This document shows positions 35,109 through 44,167 of a stretch of DNA of 64,000 nucleotides, in pieces. The position numbers were made by a program, and so were the translations under genes. Source of the DNA: Flavobacterium alvei (GTDB lineage: Bacteria > Bacteroidota > Bacteroidia > Flavobacteriales > Flavobacteriaceae); NCBI RefSeq assembly GCF_002920895.1, contig NZ_PQVG01000004.1:62001-126000 (forward strand). The letters run 5' to 3'. How positions within the stretch are numbered: position 1 is the stretch's first letter; every line of letters begins with the position of its first letter. The notes beneath the pieces were generated by a model. That model did not search any database. It saw only the letters and a program-made list of their open reading frames with translations, and was not told where the DNA came from.

Positions 35109-35200
35109 CCCGACTGCCCTAGCCCTGATGGAAACGGCATCCTTTACTGCCAGAGTTGGGCAGTGAAGATATAGTGTACAGCAGGAAACAGCTCCTGAAA
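35109..35200 (+). ncRNA. Structured RNA-like element (possible Flavo-1-type motif)
   Basis: The segment is clearly less AT-rich than its surroundings and has no coding signal. CTTTACTGCC (35142-35151) and GGCAGTGAAG (35159-35168) form a 10-bp stem with one G-T pair around a 7-base loop. Flanking blocks AGCCCTGATG and GCAGGAAACAGCTCCTG can pair partly (CCTG/CAGG, AGC/GCT). I recall very similar elements with these flanking blocks in many flavobacterial spacers, perhaps the Rfam Flavo-1 family, but could not check. Orientation is taken from the flanking blocks. It lies between the XRE gene and superoxide dismutase. Confidence 0.5.
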
Positions 35201-35266
35201 ACACCACTATCAATTTATTTAATAAAACTATAACGAAATAGAATTTCCTTTTCAAAGTTAATTGTT

Positions 35267-35274
35267 TAATTTTG
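35267..35274 (+). promoter_or_regulatory. -7 promoter element of the superoxide dismutase gene
   Basis: TAATTTTG fits TAnnTTTG, 37 bp before the start codon. The -33 part is not clear. Confidence 0.4.
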
Positions 35275-35311
35275 AATAAAATATTTTATAAACCAATAAA
35301 CAAAAATAATT

Positions 35312-35917
35312 ATGGCTTTTGAATTACCACAATTACCTTATGCATATGATGCGTTAGAACCTCATATTGATGCACGCACGATGGAAATCCATCACACGAA
35401 ACATCATAATGCTTATACAACAAACCTTAATGCTGCTATTGCAGGAACTGAATTGGAAGGTAAAAGCATTGAAGAAATTTTAGGAAATTTGGATTTGAAA
35501 AACGGAGCTGTTCGCAACAACGGTGGAGGTTTTTTTAACCACAATTTATTTTGGACAGTAATGTCTCCAAACGGTGGCGGATTGCCAACTGGTGAAGTTG
35601 CTGCTGCCATTGATGCTGCTTTTGGTTCATTTGATGCCTTTAAAGCTGCTTTTTCTAAAGCTGGAGCGACACAATTTGGTTCAGGATGGGCTTGGTTGTG
35701 CGTGAAAGACGGAAAACTAGAAGTTTGCGGAACGCCAAATCAAGACAACACTTTGATGCCAGGAGTTGGTTGTGGCGGAACTCCAATCTTAGGAATGGAT
35801 GTTTGGGAACACGCTTATTACTTGAACTACCAAAACAGAAGACCTGATTATATTGAAGCTTTCTTTAATGTAATAAATTGGGATGAAGTAGCTAAAAGAT
35901 ATGCTGCTGCAAAATAG
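35312..35917 (+). CDS. sodA: Superoxide dismutase (Fe/Mn family)
   Basis: The product has 201 residues and converts superoxide to oxygen and hydrogen peroxide in the cytoplasm. Metal ligands are His in [11 protein letters not shown], His in [10 protein letters not shown], and Asp and His in [19 protein letters not shown]. The block [15 protein letters not shown] and NQDNTLMPG points to the Mn or cambialistic type rather than a strict Fe enzyme. The symbol sodA is a best guess, since flavobacterial enzymes are not cleanly divided. Confidence 0.95.
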   Translation: MAFELPQLPYAYDALEPHIDARTMEIHHTKHHNAYTTNLNAAIAGTELEGKSIEEILGNLDLKNGAVRNNGGGFFNHNLFWTVMSPNGGGLPTGEVAAAIDAAFGSFDAFKAAFSKAGATQFGSGWAWLCVKDGKLEVCGTPNQDNTLMPGVGCGGTPILGMDVWEHAYYLNYQNRRPDYIEAFFNVINWDEVAKRYAAAK

Positions 35918-35959
35918 TCTCTTTTAGAAAATAGAATAAAGAACATAGAGAATAGACGG

Positions 35960-35993
35960 ATAGACGAAAAGTTTATTCGTCTATTTTTTTTAT
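35960..35993 (+). terminator. Terminator of the superoxide dismutase gene
   Basis: ATAGACGAA and TTCGTCTAT form a perfect 9-bp stem around AAGTTTA, followed by a run of T. Confidence 0.88.
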
Positions 35994-36007
35994 TCATAAC
36001 TTTAATC

Positions 36008-36616
36008 CTAATGTTGGTGATGGAAAGCTTTTTTGTTGAAAACCAACAAAATTCCAACCCCAATAGAAATAGCGGCATCGGCAACATTGAAAATGGCATT
36101 GAAGAATTTAAAATGTTGACCGCCTAAAACAGGCAACCATTCGGGCCAATTTCCTTCGAATAATGGAAAGTACAACATATCGACCACTTTGCCATGAAAC
36201 CAAGTTCCATATGGTTTTTCAGAAAATATAGTAGCTAAATGACCGTAGCTATCGTCGAAAATCACGCCATAAAAAACAGAGTCGATGATGTTGCCAAAAG
36301 CTCCAGCAAGAATTAAAGAAATGGCCACAATCAAATAGTTGGAACTGTGTTTTCTTTCGACAGAATCCCATAGCCAATAGCCAATTCCCGTTACGGCAAC
36401 TAAACGAAAAACGGTAAGGAATAATTTTCCATAAATTCCTGGAATAACGGTTCCCCAAGCCATTCCTTCATTTTCTATCAATAGAATTTTGAACCAACTT
36501 GTAACGTCAATTTGACCACTTTCGCCATAGACAAAATTAGTTTTTATATATATTTTAGAAAATTGGTCAACCAGTAGGATGATAAAAACTATCAGATAAG
36601 CTTTTCGTAAAGACAT
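36008..36616 (-). CDS. lspA: Lipoprotein signal peptidase (signal peptidase II)
   Basis: The product has 202 residues with about four membrane helices. It removes signal peptides from prolipoproteins in the inner membrane. The aspartyl protease pair is seen in GAFGNIIDSVFYG and FNVADAAISIGVG. An insertion between the helices (SYGHLATIFSEKPYGTWFHGKVVDMLYF) is usual for Bacteroidota. It forms a block with the dksA-like and ileS genes on the same strand. Confidence 0.95.
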   Translation of the reverse strand: MSLRKAYLIVFIILLVDQFSKIYIKTNFVYGESGQIDVTSWFKILLIENEGMAWGTVIPGIYGKLFLTVFRLVAVTGIGYWLWDSVERKHSSNYLIVAISLILAGAFGNIIDSVFYGVIFDDSYGHLATIFSEKPYGTWFHGKVVDMLYFPLFEGNWPEWLPVLGGQHFKFFNAIFNVADAAISIGVGILLVFNKKAFHHQH

Positions 36617-36660
36617 TTTGTAAATTTTAATGGCGCAAAAATAGGTAAATTCTAAAAATT

Positions 36661-36709
36661 AAATTCCAAATTCCAATAATTTATAAATCATTGTTGGAAT
36701 TTGGAATTT
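36661..36709. repeat. Perfect 16-bp inverted repeat of two heptamers
   Basis: AAATTCCAAATTCCAA (36661-36676) is matched exactly by TTGGAATTTGGAATTT (36694-36709) over a 17-base loop. Each arm holds two AAATTCC units. It lies between the dksA-like gene and lspA and could form a strong mRNA hairpin. Confidence 0.85.
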
Positions 36710-36731
36710 TCATATTGAATTTTTGAATTGC

Positions 36732-37112
36732 TTATCGTTGCAAATTTTTTGCTTCGATGCTCATTGTAGCGTGAGGAACAATCAACAATCGCTCTTTGCT
36801 GATTAATTTACCTGTTACTTTACAAGTTCCATAAGTTTTGTTTTCTACACGGAAAAGTGCATTTTTCAAGTCACGGATAAACTTCTCTTGACGAATTGCC
36901 AACTGCGAGTTTGCTTCTTTAGACATGGTTTCGCTTCCTTCTTCAAATGCTTTGAATGTTGGCGAAGTATCGTCGGTTCCGTTATTTAAATCGTTCATAT
37001 AAGCACTTTTTATCAAATCTAAATCTGCTTGTGCTTTTTGTATTTTTTTAATAATAAGCTCTTTAAACTCAGCTAAATCTGCGTCTGAGTATCTTGCAAT
37101 TTCATCTATCAT
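36732..37112 (-). CDS. TraR/DksA-family protein lacking the zinc cysteines
   Basis: The product has 126 residues. A coiled-coil N-terminal half (LAEFKELIIKKIQKAQADLDL) and C-terminal region (RVENKTYGTCKVTGKLISKERLLIVPHATMSI) match DksA/TraR. Where the zinc finger normally has CxxC...CxxC, only C97 remains; the other positions are Thr, Met or others. Such non-zinc forms are known in Bacteroidota. The protein may bind RNA polymerase through the secondary channel and act in the stringent response, as DksA does. The acidic tip residues of DksA appear partly kept (NNGTDDTSPTF). It sits 7 bp after ileS and upstream of lspA. Confidence 0.88.
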   Translation of the reverse strand: MIDEIARYSDADLAEFKELIIKKIQKAQADLDLIKSAYMNDLNNGTDDTSPTFKAFEEGSETMSKEANSQLAIRQEKFIRDLKNALFRVENKTYGTCKVTGKLISKERLLIVPHATMSIEAKNLQR

Positions 37113-37119
37113 CTTCTAA

Positions 37120-40100
37120 TTATTTTGTAATTGATATTTTGGTTTTTATGTCGTCGAATTCTATTTCTATTCCGTTGTTTATGGTGTCTTCAAAAACTAA
37201 TACTTCTGTTAATGTTTCTGATTTTATATAAACTTCATTTGCCATTACGGCGTTTTCTAATTCTGAATTTTTTTGCAAATGCACTTTAATTTTGTCTGTA
37301 ACCTCAAAACCAGAATCTTTTCTGATGTTCTGAATTCTGTTGACCAATTCTCTGGCAATTCCTTCTTCTTTCAATTCTGGAGAGATAGTGATGTCAAGCG
37401 CAACGGTTATTCCGTTTGAATTGGCAACCAGCCAACCCTCAATATCTTGCGAAGAAATCTCCACTTCTTCTTGCGATAAAGTTATACTATTTCCCGAAAT
37501 AACAATATCTATGCTTCCTTGCTTGTCTAATTGACTGATTTGCACTTGCGAAAATGACTGTATCTCTTTGGCAATCAATCCCATATCTTTTCCAAATCGG
37601 GGTCCTAACGTCTTGAAATTCGGTTTAATTTGCTTGACCAAAATTCCCGAAGCATCGTCCAAAAGTGTAACTTCTTTTACGTTAACTTCCGCTTTAATCA
37701 GGTCGGAAACGGCTTCAATTTCGGCACGCTGATTCTCGTCAAGTACTGGTATCATTACCTTTTGCAACGGTTGACGCACCTTAATCATTTCCTTTTTTCG
37801 AAGCGATAAAACTAGTGAAGAAATCGTCTGTGCTTTCTGCATTTTGCTCTCCAACGATTTATCAACAAAGTTTTCAACGAATTTTGGAAATTCGGCCAAA
37901 TGTACAGAGTCGAATTTTTCTGATTGTGTTGCCTGTGTTAAGTCTTTGTAAAGTTTGTCCATATAGAACGGAGCGATTGGCGCACCCAATTTACTAATGG
38001 TTAACAAACAAGTATATAACGTTTGGTAAGCCGCAATTTTATCTTGTGCATAATCACCTTTCCAAAAACGACGACGACACAAACGAACGTACCAGTTACT
38101 CAAGTTTTCCTGTACAAATTCCGAAATAGCACGAGCCGCTTTCGTTGGTTCGTAATCAGCATAAGCTTCGTCCACCACTTTCACCAAAGTATTCAATTCC
38201 GAAATAATCCATCTATCAATTTCCGGTCTTTCGTTCATCGGAACATCGGCTTCGGCATATGTAAAATTGTCGATATTGGCATACAACGCAAAGAAAGAAT
38301 AAGTGTTGTATAAAGTTCCAAAAAACTTACGACGAACCTCGGCAATTCCTTCAATGTCAAATTTCAAATTGTCCCAAGGATTCGCATTCGAAATCATATA
38401 CCAGCGTGTGGCATCTGGGCCGTATTCTGCAATTGTTTCAAAAGGATCGGTAGCGTTTCCTAAACGTTTGGACATTTTATGTCCGTTTTTGTCCAAAACC
38501 AATCCGTTAGAAACTACGTTTTTATACGAAGGCTTATCGAAAACCAAAGTCGCAATGGCGTGCAGGGTATAAAACCAACCACGAGTTTGATCCACTCCTT
38601 CGGCAATGAAATCTGCTGGAAAATCTTGGTTTCCATCGATTTTATCTTTGTTTTCAAAAGGATAATGCCATTGTGCATACGGCATTGAACCCGAATCAAA
38701 CCAAACGTCAATCAAATCAGATTCGCGTTTCATTGGTTTTCCAGAAGCCGAAACCAAGGTGATTTCATCGACCACATTTTTGTGCAAATCAATCAAATCA
38801 TAATTTGCTTCGTCCATATTTCCAATTTCAAAACCTTTGAAAGGGTTTTCCTTTTGGAAGCCGGCTGCGATAGATTTTTCGATTTCGTTGTATAATTCTT
38901 CAACCGAACCGATTAATATTTCTTCTGTTCCTTCTTCGTTTCTCCAAATTGGCAACGGAATTCCCCAAAAACGAGAGCGTGACAAGTTCCAATCGTTGGC
39001 ATTTTTTAACCAATTCCCGAAACGTCCTTCACCGGTTGCTTTTGGTTTCCAGTTTATGGTTTCGTTCAATTCGAACATTCTATCCCTAACTTCCGTGATT
39101 TTGATAAACCAGGAATCCAACGGATAATATAAAATTGGCGTGTCCGTTCTCCAGCAATGTGGGTAACTGTGCACGTATTTCTCTACTTTGAACGCCTTGT
39201 TTTCTTCTTTTAACTGAATGGCAATTTCCACATCGGCAGAACGTTCCGGTGCTTCGCCTTCGTTATAATATTCATTTTTAACGTATTTACCCGAATAATT
39301 TCCTAAACCGTCAATGAATTTTCCTTGCAAATTTACCAATGGAACCGGGTTTCCGTTTTCGTCTAAAACCAACATTGGTGGCACTTCGGGAGTAGCTTCT
39401 TTGGCTACTTTAGCATCATCAGCACCAAATGTTGGAGCGGTGTGCACAATTCCTGTTCCGTCTTCGGTAGTCACAAAATCCCCTGAAATTACTCGGAAAG
39501 CGTTTTCTGGATTTTGATATGGTAAAGCCAATGGCATCAATTGTTCGTAACGAATTCCAACTAAATCAGCGCCTTTGCATTCGATCAGGATTTGGTATGG
39601 GATTTTCTTGTCGCCTTCTTTGAAATTTTCAAAATCGGAAGCTTCAGTACTTGGGAAAAATCCTTTTGAAAATTGTTTTCCAACCAGGTTTTTAGCCAAA
39701 ATTACTTTTACAGGTCGGAAAGTATATTGATTGAAAGTTTCAACCAACACATAATCAATTTTTGGACCAACGGTCAAAGCGGTGTTAGATGGCAAAGTCC
39801 AAGGCGTTGTCGTCCAAGCCAAGATGTGAATATCTCCAAATCCTTGCAGAAATGAAGGTAAAGTTTCGTTTAATGCTTTGAATTGGGCAACTATCGTCGT
39901 ATCCGTTACATCACGGTAACTTCCCGGCTGGTTCACTTCGTGCGAAGACAATCCTGTTCCAGCTTTTGGAGAATACGGCTGAATAGTATAACCCTTGTAC
40001 ATCAAATCCTTGTTGTAGATTTGTTTCAAAATCCACCAAACAGTTTCCATATACTTGGATTTGTAAGTCACATACGGATCTTCCATATCGACCCAATAAC

Positions 40101-40521
40101 CCATTTTTTCGGTCAAATCGTTCCACACATCGGTGTAACGCATCACGGTTTTTTTACAGGCTTCGTTGTATTCGGCTACGGAAATGGTTTTCCCAATATC
40201 TTCCTTAGTAATTCCCAAAGAAGCTTCGGTACCTAATTCCACAGGCAAACCGTGGGTATCCCAGCCCGCTTTACGCTTCACTTGGAATCCTTTTTGAGTT
40301 TTATAACGGCAAAAAATATCTTTAATCGCACGTGCCATCACGTGGTGAATTCCCGGCAGTCCATTGGCCGAAGGTGGTCCTTCAAAAAACACGAATGGGG
40401 TGTTGCCTTCGCGAGTGGTTACACTCTTCTCGAATATGTTTTCTTTTTTCCAAAAATCAAGTACTTCCGATGCCGCTGTAGGCAGGTTAAGTCCTTTGTA
40501 TTCAGTAAATTTTGTGCTCAT
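37120..40521 (-). CDS. ileS: Isoleucine--tRNA ligase, type 2, with a GIHH signature
   Basis: The product has 1133 residues and attaches isoleucine to its tRNA. The class I signature, usually HxGH, here reads G57-I-H-H60 within GPPSANGLPGIHHVMARAIKD. The second signature is normal (HKMSKRLGN). The editing domain region (FVTTEDGTGIVHTAPTFGADD) and the C-terminal extension of the eukaryote-like IleRS2 type are present. Long length and motifs agree with IleRS2. From published work on IleRS2, a swapped GxHH motif can go with very strong mupirocin resistance; that is knowledge of the family, not shown here. It starts the ileS-dksA-like-lspA block. Confidence 0.97.
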   Translation of the reverse strand: MSTKFTEYKGLNLPTAASEVLDFWKKENIFEKSVTTREGNTPFVFFEGPPSANGLPGIHHVMARAIKDIFCRYKTQKGFQVKRKAGWDTHGLPVELGTEASLGITKEDIGKTISVAEYNEACKKTVMRYTDVWNDLTEKMGYWVDMEDPYVTYKSKYMETVWWILKQIYNKDLMYKGYTIQPYSPKAGTGLSSHEVNQPGSYRDVTDTTIVAQFKALNETLPSFLQGFGDIHILAWTTTPWTLPSNTALTVGPKIDYVLVETFNQYTFRPVKVILAKNLVGKQFSKGFFPSTEASDFENFKEGDKKIPYQILIECKGADLVGIRYEQLMPLALPYQNPENAFRVISGDFVTTEDGTGIVHTAPTFGADDAKVAKEATPEVPPMLVLDENGNPVPLVNLQGKFIDGLGNYSGKYVKNEYYNEGEAPERSADVEIAIQLKEENKAFKVEKYVHSYPHCWRTDTPILYYPLDSWFIKITEVRDRMFELNETINWKPKATGEGRFGNWLKNANDWNLSRSRFWGIPLPIWRNEEGTEEILIGSVEELYNEIEKSIAAGFQKENPFKGFEIGNMDEANYDLIDLHKNVVDEITLVSASGKPMKRESDLIDVWFDSGSMPYAQWHYPFENKDKIDGNQDFPADFIAEGVDQTRGWFYTLHAIATLVFDKPSYKNVVSNGLVLDKNGHKMSKRLGNATDPFETIAEYGPDATRWYMISNANPWDNLKFDIEGIAEVRRKFFGTLYNTYSFFALYANIDNFTYAEADVPMNERPEIDRWIISELNTLVKVVDEAYADYEPTKAARAISEFVQENLSNWYVRLCRRRFWKGDYAQDKIAAYQTLYTCLLTISKLGAPIAPFYMDKLYKDLTQATQSEKFDSVHLAEFPKFVENFVDKSLESKMQKAQTISSLVLSLRKKEMIKVRQPLQKVMIPVLDENQRAEIEAVSDLIKAEVNVKEVTLLDDASGILVKQIKPNFKTLGPRFGKDMGLIAKEIQSFSQVQISQLDKQGSIDIVISGNSITLSQEEVEISSQDIEGWLVANSNGITVALDITISPELKEEGIARELVNRIQNIRKDSGFEVTDKIKVHLQKNSELENAVMANEVYIKSETLTEVLVFEDTINNGIEIEFDDIKTKISITK

Positions 40522-40546
40522 TTTATCCTTTTCTTTAATCGCGGTG

Positions 40547-40554
40547 CGAAAGTA
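40547..40554 (-). promoter_or_regulatory. Weak -7 element of ileS
   Basis: On the minus strand TACTTTCG is one base from TAnnTTTG and lies 26 bp before the ileS start. No -33 TTG is visible; the upstream bases are a heptamer repeat. Confidence 0.35.
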
Positions 40555-40560
40555 AGAAAT

Positions 40561-40591
40561 AGTTATGAATTATGAGTTATGAGTTATGAGT
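40561..40591. repeat. Tandem heptamer repeat TTATGAG
   Basis: TTATGAA is followed by three TTATGAG units, giving four consecutive 7-bp steps, between recO and ileS. Confidence 0.75.
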
Positions 40592-40608
40592 TTTTGTGGT
40601 TGAATTTT

Positions 40609-41322
40609 TCAAGAAAAAACTGCCGACAAAACCTCCAAAGATTTTGGTTTTCGGAAACCGCCGAGATGAAAAGTGTAATAATCGATCAGTGTTTTTAAAA
40701 GGATTTGTCTTTCGATAACGTGGAAGATTTTCTGGTCGTTGTCGAATTTCAAAGCAATGAGTTTTTTGAAAAGATTGGTTTCGTGTTCCGTGAGTGAACC
40801 CAGACCGTGAAATGGCGTAAAAACACCTTCGTTGGCATCGAAAAAAGGAAAATCCATTTCGGAAATATCAGGATAAAAACCTAGATATTTGGTTATTTCG
40901 AGCATTAGAATCAGGTGAAAATTGGCAATTTGGTTGTGATTGTCGAGCCAATGCAAAGCGGTTTCCAAGAAAGTAAAAAGTTGTTCGTTTTTCTCTTCTT
41001 CGTGAATGGAATGGTGCAGAATTTCGGAAATGAACATCACGATGGTGCTCTTGAAAATATCCGAATGAATGGTTTGAAATGGAGTGGCAATCTTGATTTC
41101 CTTGAAGTTTTCCAATGTTCCCTTATTTTTATGGACGGCTTCAATTTCGAGAATGGTCAGCGGTTGGAAATAGGCAATTTTCTGGTTTGATTTTCGGGAA
41201 GAAAAAGCGTCGCGAACAAAATAGGTTTTTAAACCGTGTGATTGCGTAAAGCATTTCACAATCAAGCTTTTCTCTTGGTATTTGAGAGAAGAAAGAACGA
41301 TGGCTTTGGTTTTGACTAACAC
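40609..41322 (-). CDS. recO: DNA repair protein RecO
   Basis: The product has 237 residues. It helps RecR load RecA on single-stranded DNA coated with SSB. The N-terminal OB fold (MLVKTKAIVLSSLKYQEKSLIVKCFTQ) is diagnostic, followed by a helical domain (LLMLEITKYLGFYPD-like block at residues 135-150). The zinc-binding cysteines of some RecO proteins are missing, as usual in this group. It overlaps the upstream membrane-protein gene by 7 bp, so both share a transcript. Confidence 0.92.
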   Translation of the reverse strand: MLVKTKAIVLSSLKYQEKSLIVKCFTQSHGLKTYFVRDAFSSRKSNQKIAYFQPLTILEIEAVHKNKGTLENFKEIKIATPFQTIHSDIFKSTIVMFISEILHHSIHEEEKNEQLFTFLETALHWLDNHNQIANFHLILMLEITKYLGFYPDISEMDFPFFDANEGVFTPFHGLGSLTEHETNLFKKLIALKFDNDQKIFHVIERQILLKTLIDYYTFHLGGFRKPKSLEVLSAVFS

Positions 41323-42605
41323 TTTGAAGCTTTTTGATTTAGAGACTTCGATTTATATTGCATTCCCAAAACGGCAAAAACGATCACTATTCCTTGAAAA
41401 GGCATCATATATCGGGAACAATTCACGGGACCCGAAACCAATATATAATAAGCAAATAATACAATTAAATAATACATATTTAAGGTCAATTTGTTAAATA
41501 TTAGACACTTAATAACATAAAACCATTTCATACAATTTATCAAAAAAATTGGAATTAATAGTAAATAAACAAATGCCACTTTATTTTTAAATAGTGACCA
41601 AATAGATTTGTCGCTATTTAAGACTTCCAAAAATCCTTGTCTGCCATTTTCCTTTTCAAAAAAGGTAATTAAATCATATCTTCCTGGGTCAAATATGCCT
41701 CTGACAGCCGTATAGAAATGGTAAAAGGAATATCGAAACAAGTTTTTCTTTATTTCATTGGTTGCCATTTGCTTGAGGTAAATATTCTGTTCTGCAAAAT
41801 TCTTTCCAACGTATCTATTATCTTTATACACTGAATCCAACCACAAATCAGCTTTTTTTTTAGACTGGGTTGAAGATTTAAAATAATATAGATTATAGTC
41901 TATTAAATTTTTATTTTCTATAGACGAAAAATGTCTGTAACCAGTTAGATTTTCATTGTGATTTAAATAGAATTGCAAACAAATTATTGGCAAAAATAAC
42001 CAAAAACTAAAAACTTTATTTTTCAACATATACACTAAGAAGAATATAGAATTGATGTAAATAAAAGGGTAAAAAATGGGTTTTGTAAAGGCTAATAAAA
42101 CGGTGATTATTTGAATATAGGCGAAATTATTTTTGGTCCATTTTTGAGAAAGCAACCAAAAAAGCATCGTTAAAAACAACATCACCAACCATTCTGACAT
42201 TATCAATTGGGCGTAGATAAAAATTGATGGCGTAAACAAAAACAGCAATAACAACTTATTAGTCAGTTGAATGTTATACTGTTTTATTATTTTAAACAAT
42301 ATAAAAGTATTGAAAAGACTCAAAATAGTTTGAACAACAATTACAATCAAAGGATTGAAATCGACGAAAAAAGACAAGAAAAAAGGATACAAAAAAGGTC
42401 TTCTTGTAATTAATTCTGGATGGGTTGAAGATTCAAAATAAGTAAAATTTCGAATGGCTTTTGCAACTTCAAAATACTCGTAAGAATCCGTCAAAAAATA
42501 GATGTTGGAAACCATTCTTGCTATAAAAAACAGGAAATACAAAACGCTAATTATTAGAAATAATTTCTTTTCGGATTGCGTAAAATCATTTTTTAAAAGT
42601 GCCAT
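41316..42605 (-). CDS. Multi-pass membrane protein, possible GT-C glycosyltransferase
   Basis: I set the start at ATG 42605 (MALLKNDF). The open frame goes on to 42650, but then it would overlap the upstream gene by 43 bp. The product has about 429 residues with some ten hydrophobic segments (FLIISVLYFLFFIARMV, LIVIVVQTILSLFNTFILF). The early loop holds charged residues (LTDSYEYFEVAKAIRN), as in GT-C enzymes that use lipid-linked sugars, and FIYAQLIMSEWLVMLFLTMLF is typical of that class. The substrate is unknown. It lies between recO and an FAD oxidoreductase and is probably co-transcribed with porZ, suggesting a role in surface glycan. Confidence 0.65.
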   Translation of the reverse strand: MALLKNDFTQSEKKLFLIISVLYFLFFIARMVSNIYFLTDSYEYFEVAKAIRNFTYFESSTHPELITRRPFLYPFFLSFFVDFNPLIVIVVQTILSLFNTFILFKIIKQYNIQLTNKLLLLFLFTPSIFIYAQLIMSEWLVMLFLTMLFWLLSQKWTKNNFAYIQIITVLLAFTKPIFYPFIYINSIFFLVYMLKNKVFSFWLFLPIICLQFYLNHNENLTGYRHFSSIENKNLIDYNLYYFKSSTQSKKKADLWLDSVYKDNRYVGKNFAEQNIYLKQMATNEIKKNLFRYSFYHFYTAVRGIFDPGRYDLITFFEKENGRQGFLEVLNSDKSIWSLFKNKVAFVYLLLIPIFLINCMKWFYVIKCLIFNKLTLNMYYLIVLFAYYILVSGPVNCSRYMMPFQGIVIVFAVLGMQYKSKSLNQKASKC

Positions 42606-42607
42606 TT

Positions 42608-44164
42608 TTATTTTTGTTCGTGATATTCTTCTTCGGTATTTATAGACCAAATATTAGACTTATCGGTATGTTTGTTTATTATGTTTTGAACGGCTTGCAT
42701 TGCAGTAAGCATCGAATGGTCTTGATTGTTATATTTATGCATTCCATTTCTTCCTACCAAGAAAAGATTTTCAATAGTATCTGTAAAGTTTCTTATTTCA
42801 TTAAAATCTGAATAACTCCCAAAATAGGCCGGATAGGTTTTTGGAACTTTAATCACTTTGGCATCTAATACATTTTCACCCGAATTTACAAACCCCAATT
42901 GTATCATTTCGTCAGTAGCTAATTGTACCATTTCGCTTTCAGAAAAGTGCCAAATAGGATCGGTTTGGTTGCAAAAATATTCTAAACCAACCCAGGTTTT
43001 ATCAGCATCATTAACCATAAATGGACTCCAATTATTAAATACCTGAAGTCGTCCCACTTTTACATATGATTCCTGAATATAAATCCAATTATCCTCTAAT
43101 TGAAAATTGACATTGTTTAAAAGCAAACCAACAGTGACAAAATCTCTATAGATTAAGCCTTTTGCCACTTCTTTTACTTTCATCGGAACTTCACAACTAA
43201 ACCCTTTTATTAATTCTTGTATAGGCATAGTAGAAAAGCAGTAATCACAAGCTATTGTTTCTATTTCTTTTGTTAAACTATTTTCTATAACAACGCTATT
43301 AACCTTGTTGTTTTCAATATTTATTGCAATTACCTTTGTATTTTGCTTTAAAATCGCACCCTCTTTTTTAACTTTTTCAGCAACGGTTTCCCACATTTGA
43401 CCTGGACCAAATTTTGGATACAAAAAATATTCAATCAAAGAAGTTTCAGTGCTTTTTTGCCTAATATCTTTTTTGTTATTTCTAAAAATACTTGTAACTG
43501 CATTGGTTAGAGTTTTAGTAACAGACAAACCTTTTATTCGTTGTGCGCCCCATTCTGAACTAATTTCAGTACAAGAAACCCCCCAAACTTTTTCGGTATA
43601 GTCCTTGAAAAACGTTTTGTACAAGCGGCTTCCAAACCTATTAATAAAAAAATGCTCTAGTGTTGTTTGTTTTTTAATGGGAAACAACACCGCTTTAGTA
43701 TAACTTATACCTATTAAAAAAGTATTAAATAAGCCCAGACTTAAAATGGTTTGAAAGGACAAACTAATTGGATATTCGAAAAATTTCTTATTGAAAAAAA
43801 TTCTAGATTTTCGTTTTCTAACTAATAAAATATTGTCATCCTTGTCGGAAATGTTTTTGCCATCAATTTCAATATTTTTTTTATCATTTTGATATGAAAT
43901 GCTAATTGAACTTTCATCTGAACAAATAGGTAGAATTTCTTGCCACCAGTTCATAACAATTTCTGATTTTGAAAAAAACCGATGTCCTCCAATGTCAATT
44001 CTGTTGCCATTATGATTTTCAGTTCTAGAAATTCCTCCCCAAAATTCACTCATTTCAATAACTATTGGCAAAACCTTGGAATGTTTTATAAGTTCGTATG
44101 CAGCGGTTAATCCTGCTGGACCACCCCCGATTATTAGCGCTTTTTGGTTTACTCTATTTGACAT
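42608..44164 (-). CDS. FAD-dependent amine-oxidase-like oxidoreductase (glycan-locus type)
   Basis: The product has 518 residues. The N-terminal Rossmann motif [22 protein letters not shown] and the following [13 protein letters not shown] and [10 protein letters not shown] are those of the NAD(P)-binding_8/amino-oxidase fold. Members with the [13 protein letters not shown] motif often lie in polysaccharide clusters and are distant relatives of UDP-galactopyranose mutase and protoporphyrinogen oxidase. The C-terminal FAD contact is in [18 protein letters not shown]. It starts 3 bp after the porZ stop and is followed directly by the membrane-protein gene. I infer a role in surface-glycan or lipid-linked sugar metabolism; the substrate is unknown. 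Confidence 0.8.
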   Translation of the reverse strand: MSNRVNQKALIIGGGPAGLTAAYELIKHSKVLPIVIEMSEFWGGISRTENHNGNRIDIGGHRFFSKSEIVMNWWQEILPICSDESSISISYQNDKKNIEIDGKNISDKDDNILLVRKRKSRIFFNKKFFEYPISLSFQTILSLGLFNTFLIGISYTKAVLFPIKKQTTLEHFFINRFGSRLYKTFFKDYTEKVWGVSCTEISSEWGAQRIKGLSVTKTLTNAVTSIFRNNKKDIRQKSTETSLIEYFLYPKFGPGQMWETVAEKVKKEGAILKQNTKVIAINIENNKVNSVVIENSLTKEIETIACDYCFSTMPIQELIKGFSCEVPMKVKEVAKGLIYRDFVTVGLLLNNVNFQLEDNWIYIQESYVKVGRLQVFNNWSPFMVNDADKTWVGLEYFCNQTDPIWHFSESEMVQLATDEMIQLGFVNSGENVLDAKVIKVPKTYPAYFGSYSDFNEIRNFTDTIENLFLVGRNGMHKYNNQDHSMLTAMQAVQNIINKHTDKSNIWSINTEEEYHEQK

Positions 44165-44167
44165 TTA

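Noticed and set aside
40342..40353. Loss of the catalytic signature of IleRS, suggesting a dead enzyme
   Set aside because: The GIHH form is known from functional IleRS2 enzymes and all other motifs are intact.
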